Assembly (NCBI GenBank): GCA_025024175.1
Contig: QCXZ01000137.1
Span: 18,600,001-18,664,000 of the forward strand
From: Rhyzopertha dominica
Taxonomy: Eukaryota; Arthropoda; Insecta; Coleoptera; Bostrichidae
DNA: 64,000 nucleotides
Direction of reading: 5' to 3'
Below, piece by piece: positions 50,442-59,160 of the stretch. The notes under the pieces are model-generated. The model was not told where the DNA came from. It ran no database searches and saw only the letters and a program-made list of their open reading frames with translations. The position numbers and the translations under genes are program-made. How positions within the stretch are numbered: the stretch's first letter is position 1; every line of letters starts with the position of its first letter.

Positions 50442-51707
50442 ATGTCTGTCGAGGACATTACTGTCCTACTGAATCAAGTTTTAAAATTCGACAGTCAAAA
50501 TTGTTCAGAATCAATAGATTCAAATACTACAATGGCTAATAGAGAAGTGAACGTCACTCTTTTAAAATTAGATCTAGATAGCATTAATGTTTACGATGGG
50601 AGCGCCCACACGTTAAACATATTTTTAAACTCGAGTGAACGACTTTTCAGAAAATACGCGAACAGGGACAACCCTGCCGATCCAATTAATGACACACTTT
50701 TTAATGCCGTATTAGGTAAATTAAGAGACCGAGCGTTATTATTGGTTGGTAATCGCACCGAAATTGAAACATGGGAAGTGTTAAAACGCACATTAATTAG
50801 TACATTCGCGGACCAACGAAGTGTCGAGTGTCTTATTCAAGATTTATTAGTTTTGAAACCATTCAAAAACGAAACAACGTTTAACTTTGGTCAGAGATGT
50901 CAAGACACACGCGAGCTAATTAGAGCAAAAGTGAATTTGTCACCATTTAGCGCACCGGAAAAAATCATAATGAATAAAACATATGATGATCTCGCTTTAA
51001 AAACTTTCATTAGACACATTCCGAGTCAGATACAGATGATGGTAAGAATGAAGGATCCAAAATCAATTGAAGACGCATTAGCTATTGTTATAGAAGAAGA
51101 AAATTTCAAGTATTCTCAGAATATCTCAAACTCGCTTAATGTTGCTCAAAGGTCGAATCCGATACGAAAGGTTACCCCAGGTAATTATTTATTCAGACCA
51201 CCATTACAACCAATGCCGCAACAATACAGTCAAGCACAAAGTTTTTCTCAAAATTATCATGCACAGCCGTCTACTTCACAGCCCGTTCCGTTTCCCCGGA
51301 ACCCGATTAATATCCAGCCGGTCTATAAACCGCAAAAATTCTTCACAAATGCCCAAGTGTTTGGCAAACCAAAGCCAACTCAAACCCCAAATAATAATCA
51401 AAGCGTAAGAGCCAATCCCAATCAGTACAGACCGACACCAATGAGTGTATCTTCGATTAAATCAACAAAACGAAATTTCTCTCACTTTCCAAGACAACAA
51501 AATTATTTCACGCCAACTGCTAGGCCTAATTGGGTAGCAGAGGAATTAAATCATGCAGATCAGGAGATTGATGAACTCCAAGACGAACAAGTCGAATTAT
51601 TCGAACAAATGACAGACGAAACCATCGACGAAGACCCACAAAACTTTGTACCTGAAGATGATCAATCAAATTTTTATCTGACCGACCAAGACGACAACAA
51701 AACTTAG
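50442..51707 (+). CDS. gag: Gag polyprotein (errantivirus type)
   Basis: A 421-residue capsid precursor. Residues about 31-235 form the capsid-like helical region, with YDGSAHTLNIFLN at 51-63 and later TWEVLKRTLISTF, as in retrotransposon Gag domains. Residues about 240-360 are rich in Pro, Gln, Asn and Ser with scattered Arg and Lys. The C-terminus (from about 368) is strongly acidic. There is no CCHC zinc knuckle, as is usual in errantiviruses. ATG 50442 is the first in frame; ATG 50532 (residue 31, MANREVNV) is an alternative start. The stop at 51705 lies behind a slippery heptamer that leads into pol. Length is normal for the group and no breaks are seen. Confidence 0.93.
   Translation: MSVEDITVLLNQVLKFDSQNCSESIDSNTTMANREVNVTLLKLDLDSINVYDGSAHTLNIFLNSSERLFRKYANRDNPADPINDTLFNAVLGKLRDRALLLVGNRTEIETWEVLKRTLISTFADQRSVECLIQDLLVLKPFKNETTFNFGQRCQDTRELIRAKVNLSPFSAPEKIIMNKTYDDLALKTFIRHIPSQIQMMVRMKDPKSIEDALAIVIEEENFKYSQNISNSLNVAQRSNPIRKVTPGNYLFRPPLQPMPQQYSQAQSFSQNYHAQPSTSQPVPFPRNPINIQPVYKPQKFFTNAQVFGKPKPTQTPNNNQSVRANPNQYRPTPMSVSSIKSTKRNFSHFPRQQNYFTPTARPNWVAEELNHADQEIDELQDEQVELFEQMTDETIDEDPQNFVPEDDQSNFYLTDQDDNKT
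51668..51674 (+). other. -1 ribosomal frameshift heptamer (gag to pol)
   Basis: A AAT TTT stands in the gag reading phase as X XXY YYZ, 11 codons before the gag stop. The pol frame is -1 to gag and is open from this heptamer through the rest of pol, with no usable pol ATG before the protease. A canonical slippery site in the right phase explains pol expression. A downstream pseudoknot was not worked out by eye. Confidence 0.75.
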
Positions 51708-51733
51708 AATTCAATAGCTTTAATATAAAAAAT

Positions 51734-54700
51734 TTGCCCCATATTTATATGCCAGACCTAAATGCTAAATTTCTAGTCGACACAGGTTCTACACGTAGCT
51801 TCATGTCACCAAATTTAGCGCAAAAATTATTTCCACAATTCATTGCGAACGAATATTTCTCTGTTTCAACCTCGCATGGTACAACTTACCATGATTCCGT
51901 CGTTAATCTGCCAAAATTGCAAAATTTCCCCTCAAGTAAAAATTTCAAATTTTATCTTTTTAATTTCTCGCCTAAATATGATGGACTAATAGGTTTTGAC
52001 TTATTAAGCCAAGTTCATGCCCAGATAGATTGTGAACACAAATTACTAAAATTACCTAAAAATAAGTCTATAAAATTACTTTTGGAAAACGAAAATTCTG
52101 ACCAAACGAAGCCGTTAAAGAACGTTAAATTTCATTATTTACCTATGGTACAAACCTTGGCACCACGATCAGAACAGGTCATCAAAATTCCGGTTCAATG
52201 CCCAACTAAAGAAGGAATACTTCCTTACACAAAAATTGGTAAAAATGTAGAAATACCACAATGTCTTGTTACCGTCAAAAATAATTTCGCTATTGTTACA
52301 ATATTAAATAAAAGCGAAGAACAATTAACGCTAAACATTGAAACACCTTTTATTTTGGAACCATACATTGAAACTGAGCAAACAGAACAAAATTTTATCG
52401 AAAAAAACTTTTATGACGACCACGATTTAATTGATAAATTTATGAAACAGAATTTAAAAAATTTGCGACTATCGCACCTAAATCAAGAGGAATACGAGGC
52501 TATTCGTAAACTTTGTTATGAATTTAGAGACATCCTATATTGTGATCAGTTGCCACTCTCATTTACGAATCAGATTAAACATTCAATTAAATTGAAAGAC
52601 GATACCCCGATATCCACAAAATCGTATCGCTTTCCAGAAATTCATAAAGGCGAAATACAAGACCAAATCGATAAAATGCTAAAACAAAGAATTATACAAC
52701 CGTCAAACTCTCCGTGGAATTCTCCAGTTTGGATAGTACCGAAGAAAAAAGATGCATCCGGGAAACAAAAATGGCGCGTAGTCATTGATTACAGAAAGCT
52801 AAACGAAAGAACAATTAACGACAAATATCCAATACCAAATATTACTGAAATTTTAGACAAACTAGGAAACTGTAATTATTTCACGACACTTGATCTCACA
52901 TCCGGTTTTCATCAAATAGAGGTAGATCCCCAAGATGTCCCAAAAACTTCTTTTTCTGTTAACAACGCAAAATACGAATTTTTGAGAATGCCATTTGGCC
53001 TTAGAAACGCGCCTGCGACATTTCAGCGCGTCATGGACAACATCTTGAGAGGAATACAAAATGAAAAATGCCTTGTATACTTGGACGATATCATAGTATT
53101 TTCCACGTCATTACAGGAACACATTCAAAGGTTAAGAGACGTATTTACTCGTTTAAGAAAGGCAAATCTAAAAATTCAACTTGACAAATCCGAATTTTTG
53201 TGTCACTCTGTTCCATACTTAGGTCATATTATTGGTAAAGATGGTGTACGTCCGAACCCAGATAAAATCGAAATCATAAAAAAATTTCCTGTGCCAAAAA
53301 CATCTCGTGATATAAAATCATTCCTAGGCCTTCTCGGGTATTATCGCCGCTTTATTAAAAATTTTGCAAAGGTAACCAAACCACTTACAAGTTGTCTTAA
53401 AAAGGATGCAAAGATAGAACACACTCCGGAATTTCTAAATTGCTTTGAAACCTGTAAAAAATTATTATGTAACGATCCAATTCTCCAATATCCAAATTTC
53501 AGCAAAGAATTTATATTAACTACAGACGCCTCTAATTACGCTATTGGAGCAGTATTGTCTCAAGGTTCACCCCCTCAGGATAGACCTATTGCTTATGCTT
53601 CTCGAACGCTAAATCAGTCAGAAACTCGTTATTCTACTATTGAAAAGGAATTACNGGCCATAGTATGGGCAGTAAAACATTTCAGGCCTTATTTATTTGG
53701 TAGGNACTTCAAAATTTACACCGATCACAGACCGCTTGTGTGGCTATTTTCGTTAAAGGAGCCAAATTCTAAATTAGTCAGGTGGAGACTTAGGTTGGAA
53801 GAATATGATTATGAAATCATTTATAAAAAAGGAAAGCTAAACGCTAATGCTGATGCGTTAAGCAGAATAACAGTTCCTGAAGATCTAAACTACAACGACT
53901 TTTTGAAATCCACAAAATTTGATAGTTGCCCGTGTTATACAGAGGTAAACAAGGATATTCTTTCACTACCGTGTGATTATGCCTTAGCCCATTGCGTATC
54001 GAAAGACTTTTTCATGAATGCTGGCTTAGCTCTAAGAATCAAAAATAAATTTGGAGGAATAGACGAACTCATTTCACAAAACAAAAATCTCGGAGAAGTA
54101 GCATCACTGAAACTTGAAAACCGAAATTTGTATTATCTGATAACTAAAAATAAGTATTTCGACAAACCTTTGTATTCAGACTTATTTAAAGCATTGGTCG
54201 ATTTAAAACGATCCCTGAAAAACGATAAAATTACGAAATTAGCAATACCGAAACTAGGATGTGGCTTAGATAAACTTAGCTGGTCAAAAGTAAGATCAAT
54301 TTTAAATCACATATTTTCAAATTCAGGCATTAAAATCCTAGTATGTAATTATACCGATAAAACAGTAACAGATGCAAAATTGAACGCATTAGAAACAGAT
54401 TCAGTCATTAATCAGCCAGGAGACATAAACTCAGACATTTCAAAATTTATGAGCGATAATGAATTGGACGAAATTTTAAGTGAAATTTTAATTGATGGTG
54501 AAATTGATCCCAACATAAAAGTTGAAGAAATTTTGGAATCCCCAGTAAGAAAAAACCCAAGCAATCAATCTAGGAGAATCAATATAATTTCGAACATACA
54601 AATCCGACCGCCCATTAAAAGTCACACTGTGCATTCCTCGAACAATTTTACATCTCGCGACCCAATACCAATATTAGACGAAATTGTTAACAATAAACCA

Positions 54701-56062
54701 TACCAACTACGCATAAGTCACAACCCTCTTCAGACTATAACTCTGACAGAACGACAAGACGGGACACACAAAATTATCGACATATCAATTCCGACTTTTA
54801 ATAGAGTACTTATTAAAAAACTGTTACTTGAAAGAATCATTCCAGGGAAAACTGCATACATGTACTTCAGGACGAAAGATTTGTATAACACTTTTAATGA
54901 AGTGTACACCAAAGATTTTGACCCCAAAATTACAAAAATAATATCTTGTTCTAAATTAGTTAACACCCTGTACGATAAAGACGAAAAACTTTTAATTATC
55001 CAAAACTATCACGAGTCAAAGACCAATCACCGAGGTATTTCAGAAACCTTAGAAAGGATACAAAGAAATTATTATTGGTGCAAAATGAAACAGGACATCA
55101 ATGAATTCATAAACGCGTGTGAAATTTGTCAAAGAGCAAAGTATTCTAGAATTTCAGTAGATACACCACAAGTTTTAACGGAAACTCCTTCCAGGCCATT
55201 CCAAATTGTTCATGCCGACGTATTTCAACTAAGCAAACGCAAATATTTAACATTCATAGACAAGTTTTCAAAATTCGCTCAAGCATATGAAATTGTCGCC
55301 GAAAATTCGACTAACATATGTGACGCATTTATTAAATTTTTCTCTGCATACGGAATTCCTGAACAAATTGTCACCGATAACGCATCTTATTTTTCTAAAT
55401 CAGAAACTTTTAAAAATCTGCTAAATTCACACAAAATCAAAGTGCACTTTACCACACCGAATCATCATGATGGTAATGCACCTGTGAACAAATTTCATTC
55501 CACAATGTTAGAACATTACAGGTTATTAAAAGAACAGTATCCTAACGAAACAGATTTAGTACCATATGTAATAATAGCTTACAATAATACGATTCATTCA
55601 ACTACTGGTTATACACCTTTCGAATTGGTCTATGGCCACACGAATTTGAGAGACCCTTCCATTCTGACAAATCGAAATTTTTATACAGACTACGTAAATT
55701 CTCATGCGGACAAAGTAAAATCTCTTTATGAACAAGTAACACATAAAGAACAGGAACGCAAACAAACAAGAAATGAAGTACATGAACCCAAATTTCACAA
55801 TTTCAAAATTAACGACATGGTATATATCACGGCACACGGAAGTTCTCGGAACAAGTCCTCGAATCGTTATGCCGGTCCTTTCAAAATTGTTGAACTTTTA
55901 GAGCATAATAGAGTTTCAATTCTAAACCCCACAAACAATAAATTATTTATTACTCATGTCAAGGAACTCAGACCAAAATTAAATTCAAAATTACAGATAC
56001 CTAACGACGGTACTGACAGACAAAACGACCCCTGCACCTCAAATTCGGGAAATCAAGAGTAA
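51734..56062 (+). CDS. pol: Pol polyprotein: protease, RT, RNase H, macro domain, integrase
   Basis: Residues are counted from the TTG at 51734; translation probably enters by -1 frameshift at 51668-51674, as the first ATG in frame is only at 51749. Protease: LVDTGS (D16). RT: D387 in LDLTSGFHQI and YLDD at 449-452. RNase H: D598, E639, D664. Macro domain: about 735-873 (listed separately). An acidic linker follows (about 874-965), then the usual tether. Integrase: zinc site H1093, H1099, C1129, C1132; catalytic D1162 (HADVF) and D1215 (VTDNASYF). At the third position, where errantiviruses have Glu in the V-E-(R/K)-F-H-S-T block, this copy has N1252 (GNAPVNKFHST). Codons 641 and 658 contain N bases. 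Longer than the usual ~1050-1200 residues because of the macro domain and linker. It overlaps the env frame by about 80 nt. Confidence 0.95.
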   Translation: MPHIYMPDLNAKFLVDTGSTRSFMSPNLAQKLFPQFIANEYFSVSTSHGTTYHDSVVNLPKLQNFPSSKNFKFYLFNFSPKYDGLIGFDLLSQVHAQIDCEHKLLKLPKNKSIKLLLENENSDQTKPLKNVKFHYLPMVQTLAPRSEQVIKIPVQCPTKEGILPYTKIGKNVEIPQCLVTVKNNFAIVTILNKSEEQLTLNIETPFILEPYIETEQTEQNFIEKNFYDDHDLIDKFMKQNLKNLRLSHLNQEEYEAIRKLCYEFRDILYCDQLPLSFTNQIKHSIKLKDDTPISTKSYRFPEIHKGEIQDQIDKMLKQRIIQPSNSPWNSPVWIVPKKKDASGKQKWRVVIDYRKLNERTINDKYPIPNITEILDKLGNCNYFTTLDLTSGFHQIEVDPQDVPKTSFSVNNAKYEFLRMPFGLRNAPATFQRVMDNILRGIQNEKCLVYLDDIIVFSTSLQEHIQRLRDVFTRLRKANLKIQLDKSEFLCHSVPYLGHIIGKDGVRPNPDKIEIIKKFPVPKTSRDIKSFLGLLGYYRRFIKNFAKVTKPLTSCLKKDAKIEHTPEFLNCFETCKKLLCNDPILQYPNFSKEFILTTDASNYAIGAVLSQGSPPQDRPIAYASRTLNQSETRYSTIEKELXAIVWAVKHFRPYLFGRXFKIYTDHRPLVWLFSLKEPNSKLVRWRLRLEEYDYEIIYKKGKLNANADALSRITVPEDLNYNDFLKSTKFDSCPCYTEVNKDILSLPCDYALAHCVSKDFFMNAGLALRIKNKFGGIDELISQNKNLGEVASLKLENRNLYYLITKNKYFDKPLYSDLFKALVDLKRSLKNDKITKLAIPKLGCGLDKLSWSKVRSILNHIFSNSGIKILVCNYTDKTVTDAKLNALETDSVINQPGDINSDISKFMSDNELDEILSEILIDGEIDPNIKVEEILESPVRKNPSNQSRRINIISNIQIRPPIKSHTVHSSNNFTSRDPIPILDEIVNNKPYQLRISHNPLQTITLTERQDGTHKIIDISIPTFNRVLIKKLLLERIIPGKTAYMYFRTKDLYNTFNEVYTKDFDPKITKIISCSKLVNTLYDKDEKLLIIQNYHESKTNHRGISETLERIQRNYYWCKMKQDINEFINACEICQRAKYSRISVDTPQVLTETPSRPFQIVHADVFQLSKRKYLTFIDKFSKFAQAYEIVAENSTNICDAFIKFFSAYGIPEQIVTDNASYFSKSETFKNLLNSHKIKVHFTTPNHHDGNAPVNKFHSTMLEHYRLLKEQYPNETDLVPYVIIAYNNTIHSTTGYTPFELVYGHTNLRDPSILTNRNFYTDYVNSHADKVKSLYEQVTHKEQERKQTRNEVHEPKFHNFKINDMVYITAHGSSRNKSSNRYAGPFKIVELLEHNRVSILNPTNNKLFITHVKELRPKLNSKLQIPNDGTDRQNDPCTSNSGNQE
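53936..54352 (+). other. TARG1/OARD1-type macro domain inside Pol
   Basis: Residues about 735-873 of Pol form a full-length macro domain, about 139 residues against about 150 for free-standing TARG1. Family landmarks in order are a VNKDILSLP start (VxGDLF-like); LAHCVSKDFFMNAGLALRI; KNKFGGIDEL; GEVASLK; YYLITKNK; a KPLY.DLFKAL helix; PKLGCGLDKLSW; and a closing strand IKILVCNY. In human TARG1, K84 (in YYLITK) and D125 (in GCGLD) are catalytic, as I recall. Here they are K805 and D846, the same 41 residues apart. The glycine of the GAG loop before them reads NAG. TARG1 removes mono-ADP-ribose from glutamate and aspartate side chains and hydrolyses O-acetyl-ADP-ribose. The domain sits exactly after RNase H (DALSRI). 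The fold call is strong; the role in the element is inference. Confidence 0.9.
55983..55997 (+). promoter_or_regulatory. Probable splice acceptor for env
   Basis: ATTACAG ends at 55996. The env frame is open from 55983, just after a TAA at 55980-55982. Joining 50395 to 55997 keeps the codon phase. The next nearby CAG, ending at 56019, is out of phase. The pyrimidine tract is weak, so this is a prediction. Confidence 0.45.
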
Positions 56063-56069
56063 CATCGGA

Positions 56070-57749
56070 ATGCTCCCCGTAAAACTTGGTGACGCCTACG
56101 TCAAACACTCGAAATGGTCCTTTGTACACATCCTAAATTTGGAACCTTTCCTTGAAGAATATACTTTCTTAAAATCATCATTTCACTCTTTGAATATTGG
56201 CATAAATCGTTCATCATATTCAGATCAATATAAAGGAGCTTACGAAAATTCTATTAATATAACATCAAATCTATTCACTCAAATAGAACTTAAACTTGAA
56301 CAAATTATTCCAGCTTCTCGAATTAAACGCGGATTATTAAATCCTTTAGGAACATTTATTAAAGCATTGACAGGAAATCTTGATAACGAGGACGCACAGA
56401 AATACGATAGTGCAATCAACACTTTGCGTAATAATCAAAATTATCTGAAAAATGCAATTACCAATCAAATATCTATCATGAACGACGCTATTTCTAATTT
56501 TCAGGCAGACATAGAATCACTAAAGAAAAACCAAATTCAATTAGAATCCAAAATCATGCAAATAGAGGCAGCCTTTCACAAATCCGAAATTCACAACGTC
56601 AATCTGTACAACTACTTCTTAACACATACAGTAATTTCTCAATTCTCCCTGACTTTGCAAATAATGATGGATATACTTAACAATATAGAAACCGCTATAT
56701 CTTTCTCTAGATCGCAAACATTTCATGGCGCGATAACAAGCTCAAATATTCTTTTGAAAGAAATACAAAATGTAACAAATCTCATTAAGCCATACTGCTT
56801 TCCTTTCGATGTAAACGCCGACAACCTAATTGCCATTGAAAAATTATTAATCGTAAAAGCATATGTTAAATCGAGACAAATAACTTTCATTCTGGAACTT
56901 GCTACAGTAAAATGTCAGACTTATAACTATTTTGAAATATATCCCATTCCAAATACGCGAAATCTTATCCTGATTCCTTCAGTCCATTACTTCCTAGAAA
57001 ACTCAAACCACTTCATCATCTCGCCAAGTTGTAAGGAAATTCAAGATTCAGGCTATATATGTTCACCGTCAAAAGAAAGTTCATGGACCGATCGAGTACC
57101 CTGTGAAATACAATTAACAAAATTCGTGGAAAAACCAGCGCATTGCCAATACATGCCCGTGGCAATAAAAGGTCCAATTATCGAGCAAATTAAGGAATCT
57201 GCATGGATCCTCCACGCACCCAAATTGACAGTGGCTCATCAAACCTGCGGGACCGTCCACGAAGACATCCCTCTACGTGGAACGTATGTCATTGAAACAT
57301 TAGACCAGTGCAGCCTAACCATAGAAAACAGTGTACTGGAAACCCACAACAGGATATCGTTTACAAGAAAGAAAATACAGCTACCCCAGCTGATAAACAT
57401 CGACGTCCCTCACGAGGACAACGTCCATCAAATCCAACCACTACACCTAGAAGAAATCAACACCGGCTACGTACGAGGTTTGGAAAGGAAACTGCAAACC
57501 ACTCGTGACACCGTCGAAAAACATTTCGTCAAATTACCAAATGCCAGTGTTCACAGTGCGGTAAATATCCTGGTGTACATCCTGGTGGGAAGTGCACTCA
57601 TTTTTATGGGATTTAAGTGCCTAAAACTTAAAACCTATTGGGCTGCAAAACGAAGAACGGTTTCAGCAACTCAGCCCGCAAAGCCATGCCATCGTACCCC
57701 GACGACCATAGTCAAGGATAAAGAACAAACGCTCAACTACCAAGGGTAG
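56070..57749 (+). CDS. env: Envelope fusion glycoprotein (errantivirus Env, baculovirus F-like)
   Basis: A class I-type fusion protein of insect errantiviruses, related to baculovirus F (Baculo_F family). Counted from ATG 56070 (559 residues): furin site RIKR at 84-87; fusion peptide beginning GLLNPLGTF at 88; long heptad-rich coiled coil about 103-165; Cys-rich outer segment about 300-410; a single membrane anchor about 499-518 (NILVYILVGSALIFMGF); and a short basic tail. N-glycosylation sequons include N46 and N63. This ATG has no signal peptide. The frame extends upstream to 55983 and is probably joined by splicing to the leader exon at 50373-50395, which would supply the start and signal peptide. 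The ORF is intact. It overlaps pol in another frame. Confidence 0.92.
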   Translation: MLPVKLGDAYVKHSKWSFVHILNLEPFLEEYTFLKSSFHSLNIGINRSSYSDQYKGAYENSINITSNLFTQIELKLEQIIPASRIKRGLLNPLGTFIKALTGNLDNEDAQKYDSAINTLRNNQNYLKNAITNQISIMNDAISNFQADIESLKKNQIQLESKIMQIEAAFHKSEIHNVNLYNYFLTHTVISQFSLTLQIMMDILNNIETAISFSRSQTFHGAITSSNILLKEIQNVTNLIKPYCFPFDVNADNLIAIEKLLIVKAYVKSRQITFILELATVKCQTYNYFEIYPIPNTRNLILIPSVHYFLENSNHFIISPSCKEIQDSGYICSPSKESSWTDRVPCEIQLTKFVEKPAHCQYMPVAIKGPIIEQIKESAWILHAPKLTVAHQTCGTVHEDIPLRGTYVIETLDQCSLTIENSVLETHNRISFTRKKIQLPQLINIDVPHEDNVHQIQPLHLEEINTGYVRGLERKLQTTRDTVEKHFVKLPNASVHSAVNILVYILVGSALIFMGFKCLKLKTYWAAKRRTVSATQPAKPCHRTPTTIVKDKEQTLNYQG

Positions 57750-57759
57750 TTTCCCTTCT

Positions 57760-57770
57760 AAGGAGGGAGG
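57760..57770 (+). other. Polypurine tract
   Basis: AAGGAGGGAGG lies directly before the 3' LTR, the expected primer site for plus-strand DNA synthesis. Confidence 0.9.
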
Positions 57771-58051
57771 AGTTATGTCCTTCCATATGAACACCCCAGG
57801 GACATCGGCCTCTCCCGTATCAGGACCGAGGCCACGGCGCGCTCTGTAGATGTGCGACTTAGAGCGAAAGCTGAGTAGACATTTATTCCGATAAGGAAAA
57901 GTAATAAATAGCACTTAAGGCTAGTAGAGTTAGTTCGGTCGTAGTTTCATAGCTTGGTATAACGATACTTGTATTCAAATATTAACCGTTTGTATTTTGG
58001 ATAAAATAAATTGTTTTTAAAAACTTATTGGCAATAACCAATAACATTACT
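57771..58051 (+). repeat. 3' LTR
   Basis: Identical by eye to 49768-50048 across 281 bp. AATAAA hexamers in the LTR would serve polyadenylation here. Identity of the two LTRs implies that the insertion is very recent. Confidence 0.95.
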
Positions 58052-58055
58052 AGTG
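58052..58055. repeat. Target site duplication, right (AGTG)
   Basis: Matches 49764-49767. Confidence 0.9.
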
Positions 58056-58059
58056 CAGT

Positions 58060-58590
58060 AAGAAATCCACCGTTACATGGTCACATTGCTTATTTAATAG
58101 TACCACCAATGAATCAGAGCAATTAGATACAACTTAACCACAGAAGGTTTCAGAGCCACGCGGTTGTGTATAATAAATACAATAAAACCATAATTACTGG
58201 CTTTTCTTGCTTATCTCCAGGGTTTAAGTTTTTCTTAACTTTATATACGCTTTCAAATAATTTACTTTTAATGTTTTGCTTGTGGTGTTTAACAAATTAT
58301 GACCAACAGTAAACATCTCTAATATTTGAAAATCATTCCTTAATATGTTTGTTAAATTTTAACAGATCCTTATTTAAAACATTACACTTTTATCATCTCG
58401 TCGTAAACGCTTATGAACGATTGTGAAATTTTTATTACTAAGAATAAAAGAATTGTAAATATTTTTAAGACTGTAGGTGTATTAAAAGTAATTTCTTCTG
58501 GTAGCAGTAAAAGTCTGATCATCCATGATTATCATGCATGCTATTTGATCCATGCTTAGACCCAGTTTTCACGACTTTTCTAGAGCATAT
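58060..58590. other. A+T-rich intergenic sequence, no gene seen
   Basis: Host flank of the provirus. No ORF or repeat was recognised. Confidence 0.55.
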
Positions 58591-58594
58591 AAAC

Positions 58595-59160
58595 AAATAA
58601 ATCGTAGGTATTGTCGCCTTTACTATGGGGCCTTGGAGTAGATGATCTCCTAAGGCCTAAGGGAACTGAACTAGAAACACGCGTACGATATCATCTTCAT
58701 TGTATTCTGGAAGTTTGGAGAAAACAGCACAAGGGAAGGACTACCAGTCAATCACACAAAAACATCAGTGACTGCGTTTACCAGAAAAAGAAACCTTCAA
58801 CAGGTGAAGAGACTGAAACTCTGGGGACAGGAAATAGCACTGAAAGACAAGGTTAAATATCTGGTACCTACACTTGATACCAGGATGAGTTTCAAGCTTA
58901 ATCTGGAAGAAATTACCAGTAAAGCTTTATGGGTCTGCAGATGCATGGCTGCAAGAATATGGGAATGTTTTACTTCCCGAAACCCTTGAAGAGATAGGAA
59001 CAACTCGTAACAAAATGCTAGTAAGAGCGTGGGACAAGTTTAAAAACACTTATCTACGAGTATAATTGACACAGCAAAACTGTGCTAGATGTTGGATGTG
59101 CATGGATGATACTCCCGGGCATACTTTATGCCAATATTCAGTTTTTATGAGCATTCTGTT
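58595..59160 (+). pseudogene. Non-LTR retrotransposon RT fragment (I/R1/Loa-like)
   Basis: Three decayed + strand blocks match the C-terminal half of a non-LTR reverse transcriptase. SPLLWGLGVDDLL (about 58614-58652) is the LSPLLW.LVV(N/D)DLL block. GLPVNHTKTSVTAFTRKRNL (about 58738-58800) and then LKLWGQEIALKDKVKYL and LDTRMSFKLNLEEI (to about 58915) match the VNP.KT...FTRK and VKYLG..LD.KLSF regions. About 59083-59150 reads CARCWMCMDDTPGHTLCQYS, resembling the C-terminal cysteine/histidine motif. The catalytic YADD box is deleted and the frames are broken. The exact clade is uncertain. Confidence 0.72.

Larger units (their letters stand above)
49768..58051 (+). mobile_element. Complete errantivirus-type Ty3/gypsy provirus with a macro domain in pol
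   Basis: An 8284-bp full-length LTR retroelement with three ORFs in the order gag, pol, env. It has paired 281-bp LTRs, a tRNA-Ser-type primer site, a purine tract and a 4-bp target duplication. Pol order (protease, RT, RNase H, integrase), lack of a Gag zinc knuckle and an Env with furin site and fusion peptide place it among insect errantiviruses, as in 17.6/297/ZAM. It differs from the members I know by a TARG1-type macro domain and an acidic linker between RNase H and the tether before integrase. All three ORFs are open; two N bases lie in pol. The integrase has Asn at the expected third catalytic position. Transcription is + strand, with env probably from a spliced RNA. Confidence 0.96.

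Noticed and set aside
57308..57508. + strand ORF within env
   Set aside because: It lies in another frame of the intact env gene with no motif; it is a shadow.
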